Shown piece by piece: positions 19,819 to 31,561 of a stretch of 64,000 nt of DNA. This DNA comes from Brassica napus (lineage: Eukaryota > Streptophyta > Magnoliopsida > Brassicales > Brassicaceae). The position numbers and the translations under genes were made by a program. The stretch lies in contig NC_063448.1 in the NCBI RefSeq assembly GCF_020379485.1, positions 19,553,726 through 19,617,725 of the forward strand, read 5' to 3'. Each line of letters starts with the position of its first letter. Position 1 is the stretch's first letter. The notes beneath the pieces are model-generated. The model was not told the origin of the DNA. It saw only the letters and a program-made list of their open reading frames with translations, and searched no databases.

Positions 19819-22486
19819 CACTACAAGAAAACGAAACTTTAACAGGAAAAAATAACGAGGAAAAAAAGTCCTCGTAAATTTACATCCTATTTACGAGGAA
19901 AAAATAAATCACTGTAATATCGTCGTAAATTAACGACAACAAAGTTTCATCGTAAAACCGACGCAACGTAACGTAATTTTTACGAGTAAACAAGATTTCG
20001 TCGTAATGTAGACGTAACTGTAACGAGGATTGTACGACGAAATAATTAACGTCTATTTAGTGTCGAAATTTCGAGTGCGCCAACTTTTTAGTTTTAAACA
20101 CGTTTTTTGTTTCGGCTAGCTAATTATATTTCCTCGTACATACGTAGTAAATTTGACCTACCAGTTTCGAAAATTTCTTATAAATATGGCGTTTGTGTTT
20201 CATTTGAAACACACCAAAAATTAAAAAAAAAAACTCAAAACATGAAAGAAAAAAAAATGTCGGGTGGTGGGAATATATTCGAGTTGCGGAGGTGGATGTA
20301 TACGCACAGAGATACTAACGGGAGCGTGACGAAAGAATATCTCGAAAGGCTGGAGACATTTATACATCAAGCCGATTCTACACCGATCGCCCATGAAAGC
20401 GGTAAGATGTTTTGTCCTTGTCGAAAATGCAACAATTCAAAATTGGCAACTCGTGAAAATGTATGGAAGCATTTAATAAATAGAGGTTTCACGCCACATT
20501 ACTATATATGGTTTCAACATGGAGAATGTTATAATTATAGGAATGAAGCTAGTAGTAGTAATAGCAATTTTCAGGATGAACCGGTTGATCATTTGCCTAA
20601 TGAACATAGTTACCATCAGGAGGAGCAGATGGTAGATTATGATAGGGTTCATGATATGGTAGCTGATGCATTTGTAGCTCATGATGAAGTTGAAGAACCT
20701 AACATAGATGCAAAAAAGTTTAATGAAATGTTAGATGCTGCAAATCAACCAATTTACAGTGGTTGTAAAAAAGGTCTCTCTAAATTGTCGTTGGGTGCTA
20801 AAATGATGAATATTAAAACTAATCACAATCTACTTGAAAGTTGCATAGATGCATGGGCTGTTTAAAGAGTATTTGCCGGAAGACAATGTGTCTGCTGATT
20901 CTTATTATGAGATTCAGAAACTGGTTTATAGTATTGGGTTGCCGTCGGAGATGATAGACGTTTGCATCGACAATTGCATGATCTATTGGGGAGATAATGA
21001 GAAGTTAGAAGAATGTCAATTATGCAAAAAGCCACGATTCAAACCGCAAGGACGAAGACATAATAGGGTACCGTACCAAAGAATGTGGTACCTACCAATT
21101 ACAGACAGATTGAAAAGATTGTATCAATTTGAGCAGACTGCTGGAGAGATGAGATGGCATGCTGAGCATACTCAGACGAATGGTGAGATGACTCATCCAT
21201 CAAATGCAAGAGCCTGGAAATATTTTAACAAAGTACATCCAGAATTCGCTAGCAATAGCCGGAATGTGTATTTTGGATTATGCACAGATAGATTTAGTCC
21301 ATTTGGAATGTCATGGAGACAATATTCATTGTGGCCAGTCTTTCTTACGCCATACAACTTGCCACTGGAGATGTGCATGCAACAGGAGTTTCTATTTTTG
21401 ACCATATTAATACCTGGTCCGAAACATCCAAAAGGGTCTTTGGATGTTTTTCTACTACCACTGATAAAAGACTTGAAAGATTTGTGGTCAACAGGGGTGA
21501 GGACGTATGATTGCTCAACGAAGACGAATTTTACGATGCGAGCGATGCTTTTGTGGACCATAAGTGACTTTCCTGCCTATGGGATGTTGTCTGGATGGAC
21601 TATACATGGGAGATTATCTTGTCCATATTGTAATGTAATGACAGATGCGTTTCAACTGAAGAATGGTAGGAAGACAAGTTGGTTCGATTGTCACCGTCGA
21701 TTTCTTCCCATTAGCCATCTGTACCGAAGAAACAAGAAATTGTTTAGGCACAAAAGGGTTGTGAGAGACACTCCTCCTCCATATTTAACTGGAAAAGAAA
21801 TTGAAGCGCAAATCGATTACTACGGAGCTCAAGAAACAGTTCGATGTGGTGGTAATTGGGCATGTTCCCGGTAACATGCCTGATTTTTATGGAGTCAACA
21901 CAACTGGCACAAGAAGAGTATATTTTGGGAGTATTGGAATGATCTTCTTTTGCGCCACAACCTCGATATTTGATTATATTTTTGTTTTTGTAAAAAATAA
22001 AGAATCGAAGCAATTTTGTAGCTAATTTACGTCTAATTAACGTGAAAACTGAAAATTGTTACCGAAGAATTTACCATGAAAGACACCCAGATTCGTCGTA
22101 AATGTACGTGTAAATAACGACGAAAGTGAGCGTCTACTTTACGAGGAAACAATTACGTGTACTTTACGAAGAAACAAATTATGTATACTTTACAAGGTAA
22201 TAATTTACGTGTACTTTACGAGGAAATGGTTTACGTGGCTGTCACGAGGAAACAATTTACGTGTCTTTTACGAGGAAATAGTTACGTGGCTTTTACGAGG
22301 AAATTGTTGAAGCCACTTTACGACGAAATCTTTCCTCGTAAATTTACGACGAATTAGCGAGGAAATTTACGTTACGACAAACGTTTAACGACGAAATGGC
22401 TTTCGTAGTTATTTCGTCGTAAACCCGATTTTACGACGAATTAACTACGAAAACCGCCGTCGTTATAATTGTGTTTTCTTGTAGTG
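19819..22486 (+). mobile_element. CACTA (En/Spm) DNA transposon, internally deleted
   Basis: Termini are CACTACAAGAAAAC at 19819 and its near-perfect complement GTTTTCTTGTAGTG ending at 22486. The flanking triplets are ATT and CTT, so the 3-bp target duplication has one change. Both subterminal zones (about 19850-20050 and 22025-22450) are packed with TTTACGAGGAAA and CGTCGTAA-type motifs in both orientations, the usual transposase-binding repeats of this superfamily. At 2668 bp it is far shorter than an autonomous element; it keeps only the first part of the TNP2-type transposase. Confidence 0.9.
20257..21874 (+). pseudogene. CACTA transposase (TNP2/Transposase_21), truncated and frameshifted
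   Basis: The ATG at 20257 begins the transposase-associated domain (ELRRWMYTHRDTNGSVTKEY; FCPCRKCNN zinc-type Cys residues). A frame change at about 20849-20862 leads to the next segment, which has the Transposase_21 signature: LEECQLCKKPRF, YLPITDRLKRLYQ, FGLCTDRFSPFG, LTILIPGPKHPKGSLDVFLLP and CPYCNV. Reading stops at 21874, well before the C-terminal half of a normal TNP2 protein. The frame break and deletion make it a pseudogene. Upstream ATGs at 20107 and 20242 are in frame but look like leader sequence. Confidence 0.85.
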
Positions 22487-22881
22487 CTTAAACGGTTAAA
22501 AAGAACATAGACTCAATTGTTACCAATGGGCTAGGGAAAGGGTAGACCAACATTTTTTTGATGAGAACTGATTTTGACTTGAATTTGATAGTTCATATAG
22601 TTTATTTGAAATAATTGTTAGTTTAAAATAAAATAGGTACGGTAACAAAGTTCATGTAGGAAAAACACGACATAAATTTTTGAGGTTGAAATTGACTTTT
22701 TTGTTGGGTGGACGTAGAAATAATATAATATTTCATTTTATCAAAATGCATGTTTTAAAAACGTCAAAAAGATATATTTTATATTTTATACTTTTTTATT
22801 AACTAATAATGATTGATTGTAAAAAATTTAAAAAAATAGTTACGTTTAATAATATGTATTGGTTCAGAAATATGAGAAATA
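22487..22881. other. AT-rich spacer
   Basis: No gene or clear repeat is seen. Confidence 0.5.
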
Positions 22882-23112
22882 CTCTCTCCGTTTCTAAATG
22901 TTACATATTTTAGATTTTTAACACATTTTAATAAAATACATTAAATGTGTATAATTTTGTGATTATTTTAAGCCAATAAAATCTAATAAGTGAAATTAAG
23001 TTTTTTGAAATTTGCAATTAGTTAATAAAACATGCATTAAAAATAAAATAAAATAGATCTTTTTGAATCAAAATATTTCTTTAGAATATGTAACTTTATG
23101 AAACGGATGGAG
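22882..23112. mobile_element. Stowaway-type MITE
   Basis: 231 bp flanked by TA dinucleotides (22880-22881 and 23113-23114). The ends CTCTCTCCGTTTC...GTTACATATT and, on the complement, CTCCATCCGTTTC...GTTACATATT form inverted repeats of about 33 bp with a few mismatches. The CTCCxTCCGTTTC start and TA target are typical of Tc1/mariner-derived MITEs. No coding sequence. Confidence 0.8.
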
Positions 23113-23674
23113 TATATAAGTACAAAATTTTGTATTTAATATTAAAATTTAATATGTTTGATTAATATGTAAAAAATCTAAAACATTTATTATTTGAAAT
23201 AGAAAGAATATATTTTATAAAAATTTGGGTATTGTTATGATTGTCCAAAGTTTTTAATTAAAGTTTGAAATATTTATTTAAACACTCACTACCTAGCAGC
23301 AGCCATCAAATGCTGAGATCGACCAAATGGGCACACAAAAATCTGGAAAAGGACACTTCTGTTTTTATTTTTTTAATGAATTAATAATAAATCGAAATTA
23401 AGCTGAAAATACTATAAAACCTAAAACTTTAACTTATTTACATATCCAACCAACCTACCCCACCCACTAACCCGACCCGCGTGCCCTTCCCGGATCCTTC
23501 CCCCTAAATCAAACTAAATCCCTAATTCCTCTTCCCCGACATAACCAACAGAAAAAAATTCACGATCTCTCCCCCTTCCCTCTATCTCATCTCACTAATC
23601 AAACTCTACCACAATCATCACGATCTCCCTCTATCTCATTTGTTTCTCTATTTCGTGTTACTCTTTGAAACACT

Positions 23675-26600
23675 ATGGCTCCAAAGACTCGTTTCACCGA
23701 ACAAACGAACAAAGAAGGTGCGCCGGAGAAGAAGAAGAAGAATGAGTCAGTGGTGGAGAAGAAGAAAGCTGCGGTGGAGAAGAAGAAAGCTGAGGCGGAA
23801 AAGAAGAAGAAAGACTCTGTGATAAAGAAAAAACAAGCAGCGGTGAAAAGGAGGAGAGAAGCCGTTAAAAAAAAAAGAGATGCAGAGAAAAAGAAGATTG
23901 AAACCGCAGAGAAGAAGAGGAAGCGAGACAGTGGTGTAGACGATGAGTCCTCGTCCAATCCAACCAAGCGGCCTCAGACCGCATCTTCACCAGAACATCA
24001 AGCCGATCCTGATCATTATCCGCCACTATCAACGGAGTTACCTTCGCAGGATGATAGAGAGGGTACGCCAAGCCCATCAGTTCCGATTGAGCCACAAAAA
24101 TCACCTACTCAAACACCCAATGAGGCGGAGAATCCACTGCAAGCTCCAATAACTTCTACCAACAGAGAATCAGGCTCACCCGAGGCTGCCATTAACAATG
24201 ACGGGCAAACGGTAAACAAATCAATTAAAATGGTTTTGGAATTTTTATGATAAAATTGGACTAACAAATAGGAACCGTGAGCAGATTGGATCTAACAACA
24301 TAGATTCAAATTCACATGAGGCTGCTATTGGATCTGCTGCCATTGACAACGACGCTCCAAGAACGGTAAACAAGTCAACTTAAATGGTTCTAGAAATATT
24401 TATCATAGGGTCGAAAAAAAAAATAAGTAGTGATTATATAAGAAGTGTAACTAGTACAACTAAAAGAATGAAACTAGTTCAACTGGTAATAAAATGTTGT
24501 AAAACAGAATCAATGGAACTAGTATAACTAGTACAACCACACTTCTTATAACTAATATAACTGGTATAACTATGAAAAGTATAATTAGTCTAACTAATAC
24601 AACCGAGTATTAAATTACTAGTACAACTAAAAGAGTGAAAATGGTGCAACTGGTAATAATATGTTGTAAACAAATTCAGGATAACTAGTAAATTTTTTTT
24701 TATAAGTAATATAACTGGTACAACTACGCTTCTTATACGTAGTCTGACTAGTATAACTAGAGAAGTATTTTGTATAACTGTTTAATGAGATGGTGTTGTT
24801 GTTGTATAACTAGGCTTGCTGGTAGAACTAGTAATATTATTTTTAATTTAATTAGTGTAACTGGTACAACTAAGTGTTTATGTGTTGTATAACTCAGTTA
24901 TTTATTCTTTGTATTTTGTTTGTATTTTTCAGGTTGAGAGTGATGATATGACCGTAGAAGCTGACAGACCTGCTGGTTTTTTCTTCAATCCGAGCAACTA
25001 TGGAAAGGGTTGCAAGCTCTCCTCAAGGTGCCATCAACACGATTTTCTGAACAAGACGATTGGTAAGTTGGATGCCTCAGAGAAGAGTTGGTTTCAGGAA
25101 CATCCTCAGTTCAAGCATATATTCCACATGGATTGTACCTCAACAAGAAAAGTGATGGGATTGTGGATGTTGCTACTTCGTACTATGCATACAGAGAAGG
25201 GTCGACAAGCTTGGTTTGGGGTAAACGGTGTTCCAATTAGATACTCTATCAGGGAACATAGCCTCCTCTCTGGTTTATACTGCCACTCATATCCAGAAAA
25301 CTATCAGAGCATAGGGAGACTGAAGTTTGCGAGAAAGTATTTTAAAGTGAAGAAGACAAAGGATGGGAAGGAAAAGGGTCTGCAAGTGACAGAAGCGGAT
25401 GTTAAGGAGAAACTTCAGAAGATGAAATTTGATGGTAGTGGCGATCGTCTGAGGATGGCGGTTCTTTACTTTCTGGCTACAGTTTTAAGAGGAAGGTCCA
25501 AAGCAGGATACTTCATTGAGTATTTCCTTCTCCAAGCAGTAGAAGATTTGGAGTTTTGCACCGAATTTCCATGGGGCCGTTACACCTTTGATGATTGCAT
25601 GAAGGAGATTTTTCATGTAAGGGATCATTTTCGTGATGGGATCCCAGAGCATGCACAGTGGGTATTTCCTGGGTTTATCAACCCTTTGGAGGTATATGAA
25701 TAACATTTTTCATAAGCATATTTGTTATAATATAACTAAAGTGATTGTGTGAAATGATGTGCAGATATTAGCATTTGAATGTATCCCTGTCCTTAGGGAA
25801 AGATTCAGAGAGCCTGTTCCAAACTGTTTTGATGGTTGTCCAAGAATGTGCAAATGGAAGTTCAAGAGGACCGGAACAACAGGATTTCCACTTGACATGA
25901 TTTATCGGACGCTAGGAAACACAAAGGTAAAAGCTTATAATTTTTTTAAGTGTTGTTTATGTCATTTTCTTCAAGTTCATAGTTAATTAAATGTGTAATT
26001 TGTTGTTGGTCATTTCAGGAGATTATCAGTGTTTTGGAACCAAAAGGAAATGAAGTAGACCTTTTGTATGAAATAATGGATGAAGGGACTTTTGAAGACT
26101 TGGAGCTGATAGATGATTCGGATACGCTAGACATAGCTGTTGACAGTTGGAACAAGATCCTAATGGAACCAGGGAAAAAAATCTTCTGGCCGGATCTATA
26201 TGAGATGGATGTGAGAACCCGAGAGCAACAAGAGGAGGCAGGAGGCGAGGCAGGGGGCGAGGCAGGAGGCGAGGCAGGAGGAGAGGCAGGAGGCGAGGCA
26301 GGAGGCGAGGCAGGGGGTGAGGCAGGAGTTCAAACAGGGGGCGAAGCAGGTCGTGAGAGTTTAAGAGAATTAGAGTTGAAGTTGAACAAAAGAATGGATG
26401 ATGGATTTGCATTGAGAGACGAAACAATTCGTCTTCTGGAAGCAAGAGTAAAGGAGTTGGAAGAAGAAAAAATCCAGAGAGAAAGTTGGTCGTTCCAGGA
26501 GGGCGAGATGTATGGTGATAAGGAGGCTGAGATACTTGGTGATAAGGAGGGCGAGATGCATGGTGATAAGGAGGGTGAGATACATGGTGATAAGGATGGT

Positions 26601-27245
26601 GATGAGACTAACAAGGATGGTGATAAGGCTGATAAGGATGGTGATGATGAGCCTGATAAGGAGGGTGAGGATGGTGATAAGGCTGATAAGGATGGTGATG
26701 ATGAGCCTGATAAGGAGGGCGAGGATGGTGATGAGGCTGACAAGGGTGATGAGGCTGAGAAGGATGGTGAGAAGCAGATTGAGGCAGAGGCTGACAAGGG
26801 TGATGAGGCTGAGAAGGATAGTGAGAAACAGATTGAGGCAGAGGCTGAGAAGGATGGTGAGAAACATATCGAGGTAGAGGCTGAGAAGTTGATGCAAGGT
26901 AAGTCATGATAACATATAACTTCAAATTTTATTTTTAATGATGATGATCTAAGTCAGGATGTATTTTTGTTCAATGTAGATACTGAAGATGGAGATGAGC
27001 AATCTACACTTCAAATTATGGCAGACACTGCAGAGAGATTTGAGAAGGCTGCTGCGGAAAAAGCTGTTGTGGACAAGACAGATGAGGTTGTAGATGATGA
27101 TGCTTTGGAGAAGGAAGGTGAGGTTAGAGTTGATGACGCTTTAGAGAACACAGCTTCGGTTGGAGATTCACAGGATCCTGCTGAGATGCCAAAGAGGGTG
27201 CCCAAGCGTTCTCATTTGTTGAGGTCTCCTTTTACGCCAAACTGA
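23675..27245 (+). CDS. ULP-like gene with DUF1985 domain, protease domain missing
   Basis: Multi-exon gene. Exon 1 (23675-24211) encodes a lysine/glutamate-rich, coiled-coil-like tract (EKKKAEAEKKKKDSVIKKK) and a Ser/Pro-rich stretch. A small exon-like piece lies at 24272-24365. The main exon starts after TTTTTCAG near 24931 and encodes DUF1985 (NPSNYGKGCKLSSRCHQHDF; WFGVNGVPIRYSIREHSLLS), ending near 25690. Exons follow at about 25765-25926, 26020-26899 and 26980-27245. Later parts hold a GGEA repeat and an acidic KDGD/DEPDKEGE repeat. In related genes a cysteine protease of the Ulp1 (deSUMOylating) type follows; here the frame ends at LLRSPFTPN and no catalytic His/Asp/Cys region is seen. 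The 24211/24272 junction is out of phase as read, so that splice is uncertain. Confidence 0.6.
24421..24900 (+). repeat. ACTAGTATAACT-like repeat array 1
   Basis: Dozens of degenerate 10-12 bp units such as AACTAGTACAACTA and TATAACTGGTACAACT occupy the intron before the DUF1985 exon. Many contain the palindrome ACTAGT. Arrays 2 and 3 lie at 27455-28190 and 30711-30995. Confidence 0.75.
26230..26346 (+). repeat. Minisatellite coding for GGEA repeats
   Basis: About ten 12-bp units of the type GGCGAGGCAGGA in frame inside the ULP-like gene, coding for Gly-Gly-Glu-Ala repeats. Confidence 0.85.
26505..26885 (+). repeat. Acidic coding repeat (KDGD / DEPDKEGE / EAEKDGEK)
   Basis: Imperfect repeats of GATAAGGATGGTGATGA-like units in frame in the ULP-like gene. 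They give a highly charged, low-complexity tail and produce long spurious frames on the other strand. Confidence 0.8.
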
Positions 27246-28338
27246 TTTGGCTGAACTATGTTGTTGTTTTTGGAACTTGTATGTGTTTGTTTTAAAACCT
27301 AAAACGGATGAACTTGTATGTGTGTGTGTTTTAAAACCTAAAACTTGTATGTGTGTGTGTTTTAAAACCTAAATCCAAACTTGGTGGTTGAACAGGTTGC
27401 AATTACAGGTGGGAAGTAAAACAACATTACAGCATCAACTATGCCAAAAAATATGAAAGTAGTATAACTAGAAAAACTAGTACACCTAGTGTTAAATTAA
27501 AAAGTGTAGGACTTATCTGGGAATCCACTTATTTGAAACTCATTATGCACACAAAGTTGTTTTAGTTTTTTAGTTGTACTGGTTTCTACAAAGTTGTACT
27601 AATTTATTAGTTATACTGGCTTGCACAAAGTTGTACTAGTTTATTAGTTATACTAGTTTGTACAGAGTTGTACTTTGGCAGTGAAACCTGAATATATTAG
27701 TTGTACCAAAGAGAAATACCATTATCTAAGTTGTACCACTCATTTATGTTAACATGTGTTTGCCCGGATACAATGAAATCATCACTATTGTGAAAATACT
27801 TGTCATGTATGTTTTTCAAAAAATATGTGGACAAATATGTTAACAAACCTTAAAAGTATAAGGTAGATCAAGCAAACTTTTGTGATGGAGGTAGAAATCC
27901 AGAAAAAAAAAAAAAACAATACAAAACACAAAGAAACCTATCCAAACACTTAAAATTAGACCATTTGAATGTTTTATTAATATGAAAAAACCTAAAATAA
28001 TATTTAAATTTCAGATCCTCCATAGTTGTACTAGTTATTCCAGTAGAACCTATTTTAGTAAACTAGACATAGTTGAACTAGTTATTCCAGTATAACTTAT
28101 TTTTAGTTTTACTAGTTGTACCAGTATAACAACACAAAAACATGAATGTTAGGTTTAATGAAGTTTTACCAATTGTACCTGTTGTACCTGACAGAAACAA
28201 CACATTACATAAATAAGTTCTACAACACATAAATAAGTTTCATAACACATAAGTAAGACTCACAAGACTAAGCAAGTTCCATAACACATAAGTAAGACTC
28301 ACAAGACATAAGCAAGTTCCATAACACATAAGTAAGAC
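27246..28338. repeat. Convergent intergenic region with ACTAGTATAACT-like array 2
   Basis: Between the two facing genes. 27260-27370 has three short direct repeats around AACTTGTATGTGTGTGTG followed by TTTTAAAACCTAAA. 27455-28190 carries the ACTAGTATAACT-like units, mostly in the opposite orientation to array 1 (for example GTTGTACTAGTTTATTAGTT). 28200-28330 has tandem ACACATAAGTAAGACTCACA units. No gene. Confidence 0.65.
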
Positions 28339-30678
28339 TCATTCATCAATTCCATCGCTTCCACTTTCATCGCTGTCAATTCCATCATTCTCACACACCA
28401 ATGGTGGATACTTCTTCTTTTTCTTCCTCCGATATTCCCCAGCTGATGGAAATCTAGTTTCTTGTAGTCTTCCTTTCTTTCTTTCCACATGCGGAGGGTA
28501 GACAACCTGAGATAGGATTTCATCTGGAATTTCATAACTTTCCCATAATGAATGATGAGGCACTGGATATATTGTCTTGTAATATGCCAAAGTCCACTGC
28601 TCCATATAATAATACTTAGAACAATAGTCTTCAGACATTTCTCCACGCGCGATGATCGCAGCCTGTGCATGCACACAAGGATACCGATCAATATCAAAAC
28701 ACTTGCACTGGCATGTTCCGTTGCCTAAATCAACATAATAACCTTGACCATCTTTGCCAATCACAGTGTACTGACGTTCAAATCTGTTTAGCTCCATCAC
28801 CGTGAGCTTTTTTGCCTTCGGATAACTGTGATGCAATATCCCATGCACGTAGGGAATTAGTATCTGTCTCTCTGGAACGCGTAAAGATAAATCACGATAT
28901 TTGTTAAACCATTCTACCATCTTCCCAATGATCACATCAAGCATTGGCAACAATGCATATTTCCTTGGTTCCTTTAAAACACCATTGATTGATTCAACAG
29001 TGTTGGTTGTATCTATGTTGTACCTTTCTCCCGGAAATTGACATCTTGCCCATTTGGTCTCATGAACACTCTCATCTAGATACTCAGCGGCTTGAGGCAA
29101 CGTTCTCCTGAAATCATTGTAGCTTTTTCTGAACTCGACCTCTGTGTACATACCAGCAATTTTTCTAAACTTTCTGGCAACCCCTTTCTTGTTAACTTTG
29201 CTGCATGCTCCGGCAACATTATTAGACAAGTGAAAAATGCAATATCCATGGATCGCCATTGGGTACACCTCGTGCACCTTCTTGATGATGCATTGGTTTC
29301 TATCAGTACAAAAAACAAGCTGAGGATCATCTGGTATCAAAGTTTTCAGTATAGTCAAAAACCACTCCCAGCTCGCATTTTTCTCACCATCTACTACCGC
29401 AAAAGCGAGGGGATAATGATGATGATCTGGATCCTGAGCAGTGGCAATGAGAAGCACTCCTCCATACACACCCTTCAGGTGAGTTCCATCCATTATTATC
29501 ACTTTCCTCATTGCTTGAAACCCTTCGATGCAAGCTTTAAGCGCAAAGAACATATACTTAAACTGCTTCTTCTCATCCACTACTAATCTTGTGATGGTAC
29601 CAGGATTCATTCTTTCTAACATGTACAAGTAAGATGGAAGTCTAGCAAAACTCTCCTGAGGGTTACCACGCAAATCACTGACAGCTTTGTGTTTCCCTCT
29701 CAAAGCTGTAGAATATGAAACCGTGACACCTAGTTTGTTCTTCACCAACTTTATGAGAGACTTTGGATCTGGAGTCTTGTATTGGCCTGGATAATCTTCA
29801 TGCACCACTCCTGCGACCAAGCTTGGTGTTCCTCTTTTCCCCCTCTTGGTTACACTTCCCTCTCCCCGAGTACACGTATGCATCTTTCTATACGTTCTGA
29901 CACTGAAAAAGGCTGAGTTTTTCAGCCTTGCAGCTCGTAAATACCATCTGCATCCAACCCCACGACATTTCAATACATAAACAGTACGATTCGTCTTGAT
30001 TATATCAACCTCAAAACAATTCGAATGCACTCCTGCGTCCACTAAATTCCTCAGCTCTTCCTTAGTCGCAAATTCTTGATACAAACTCATATCAATACCA
30101 TCATCCCACTCAGCATTGACAATTGTGTCTACAGATGGTGTAACAGCCGGCAACTCCTCCCTATCATTCATTTCATCACCCTCTTCATTGCAATCCTCAT
30201 GCTCATACCTATCTGATTGTCTTGGAGGAACAATTGCTAACTCCTCATGATTATACCCATCTGATTGGTTTTGAGGAACAATTGCCAACTCCTCAACTCC
30301 AGCCATACCATCATTAGCTCTGGCATCAATCTGAATTTCCTCGTTCATAGAAAACTGCTCGTTACTCTGATTTTCTGAGATATTTTCGGAAAACTCCACA
30401 TGCAAAACACTACGCCGGTTTTTCCTATCCACCTCCATTAAATATCCTAAAACATCTTCATCATCCAAAATATAACAAGGCCTCTTATTATCCACGACCA
30501 GGGGATAGTAGCTCAGTTGAAGCTTCGTCGCAGCTACATCGATATTCATTTTCTTGCCTATTCTATCAACCAAGCGAGAATAGGTTATCTCCTCATATTT
30601 TCCTCTCATTACTAATGTATAAATATTTTTGTCTCCACCATGATCAAAATGTATCACCACAGCTCCAGTACCATCCAT
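28339..30678 (-). CDS. MULE transposase, intact 779 aa
   Basis: One uninterrupted frame from ATG at 30678. Residues 1-100: PB1-like N-terminal domain often seen in this group (MDGTGAVVIHFDHGGDKNIY). Residues 185-275: MuDR-type DNA-binding zinc domain (CRGVGCRWYLRA...HTCTRG). Residues 380-500: MULE transposase core with catalytic Asp397 (IMDGTHLKG) and Asp459 (CTDRNQ), a C480/H483 pair (GYCIFH) and Glu562 (NTVESINGV). Residues 656-670: SWIM zinc finger C-x-C-x9-C-x-H. All catalytic residues are present. The basic/acidic tail ends at 779. It would cut and insert its element in the nucleus. No intron is needed. The upstream region (30711-30995) carries repeat array 3. Confidence 0.92.
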   Translation of the reverse strand: MDGTGAVVIHFDHGGDKNIYTLVMRGKYEEITYSRLVDRIGKKMNIDVAATKLQLSYYPLVVDNKRPCYILDDEDVLGYLMEVDRKNRRSVLHVEFSENISENQSNEQFSMNEEIQIDARANDGMAGVEELAIVPQNQSDGYNHEELAIVPPRQSDRYEHEDCNEEGDEMNDREELPAVTPSVDTIVNAEWDDGIDMSLYQEFATKEELRNLVDAGVHSNCFEVDIIKTNRTVYVLKCRGVGCRWYLRAARLKNSAFFSVRTYRKMHTCTRGEGSVTKRGKRGTPSLVAGVVHEDYPGQYKTPDPKSLIKLVKNKLGVTVSYSTALRGKHKAVSDLRGNPQESFARLPSYLYMLERMNPGTITRLVVDEKKQFKYMFFALKACIEGFQAMRKVIIMDGTHLKGVYGGVLLIATAQDPDHHHYPLAFAVVDGEKNASWEWFLTILKTLIPDDPQLVFCTDRNQCIIKKVHEVYPMAIHGYCIFHLSNNVAGACSKVNKKGVARKFRKIAGMYTEVEFRKSYNDFRRTLPQAAEYLDESVHETKWARCQFPGERYNIDTTNTVESINGVLKEPRKYALLPMLDVIIGKMVEWFNKYRDLSLRVPERQILIPYVHGILHHSYPKAKKLTVMELNRFERQYTVIGKDGQGYYVDLGNGTCQCKCFDIDRYPCVHAQAAIIARGEMSEDYCSKYYYMEQWTLAYYKTIYPVPHHSLWESYEIPDEILSQVVYPPHVERKKGRLQETRFPSAGEYRRKKKKKYPPLVCENDGIDSDESGSDGIDE

Positions 30679-30710
30679 AGTTCCTGAAAAGAGTTAAAAC
30701 CAACATTACA

Positions 30711-30995
30711 GCTTACAAGTTATATCAGTTATACGAGTTCTAAAGTCGCTAAAATACGGGTTATACTAGTATTACCAGTTATACTGGTTTACATGTAACA
30801 GTCGTTTATAAGTTATACTAGTTATACTAGTATTTGACTTGTCAAAGGACTACTAAGAGTTATACAAGTTTTACCCATAGTCTTATTCAGTGTTACTTAG
30901 AGTTGTACCAGGTTTACTAGTTGTACTAGTGTTATTCTTAACGAGTTTTACCAGGTTTACCAGGTGTACTCAACGTCTGTTGTACCAGTGTAACC
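30711..30995 (-). repeat. ACTAGTATAACT-like repeat array 3, upstream of the transposase
   Basis: Units such as GTTATACTAGTTATACTAGT and TTACCAGGTTTACCAGGTG lie 30-320 bp upstream of the transposase start codon, in the likely leader or promoter. Confidence 0.7.
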
Positions 30996-31561
30996 AATGT
31001 AAAAAATGATTTAATCTACAATATCATGATTCATACTATAAGAACGTTATCTTAAACCATGGAACCTGACTCATAATGGTAACATACATATTATGGGACT
31101 AAAACTAAACAGAAAACAAATAAAAAAGAAGAGAAGAGTGAGAGAGAAGGAGAGGGAGAGAGTATACACTTACCAAGCGATTTCAAGACCAAGGACGAGG
31201 CACATTTGCTGTTTCAAGGACGAGAAAAGCTGTAGAAGAACCCTAAGAAACAGAATTAAAGGTTTGTGGATAAAAACTTGAAGAAGAGAACTTTGGTTGG
31301 TGATTGAAATGAATTTTCGTGGGTGGTTGAGTAATGAAGAAGATGAAGATGTGAGGGAGTTAATATGGATTTTGGGTGGGACCCAGGCGAGAGAAAGAGA
31401 AAGGAAGAAGAAAATTGGACGACCGAGATTAGAGTTTCCATTATTTGATCCAATGGTTCACATGCCACTTTCATTAATGGCAAATTGGTAATTTACCAGC
31501 CCTTGGTCCATGATAGATCACAATTGGTCTATGTAGACTTCTTTTTGTCTTTTTGGTCTGT

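Larger units (their letters stand above)
23300..31560. mobile_element. Mutator-like element of Kaonashi (ULP-carrying) type
   Basis: A plus-strand ULP-like gene (23675-27245) and a minus-strand MULE transposase (30678-28339) face each other. This pairing is known from Kaonashi-type Mutator elements of crucifers, which carry Ulp1-protease-like genes and lack long terminal inverted repeats. No terminal repeats or 9-bp duplication could be found by eye, so both boundaries are approximate. Three arrays of an ACTAGTATAACT-like motif occur within it. The transposase is intact and the ULP-like gene is cut short. Confidence 0.7.

Noticed and set aside
26330..26925. Minus-strand frames of 105-175 codons rich in Ser/Pro or Leu/Ile
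   Set aside because: They are antisense shadows of the acidic and GGEA coding repeats of the ULP-like gene.
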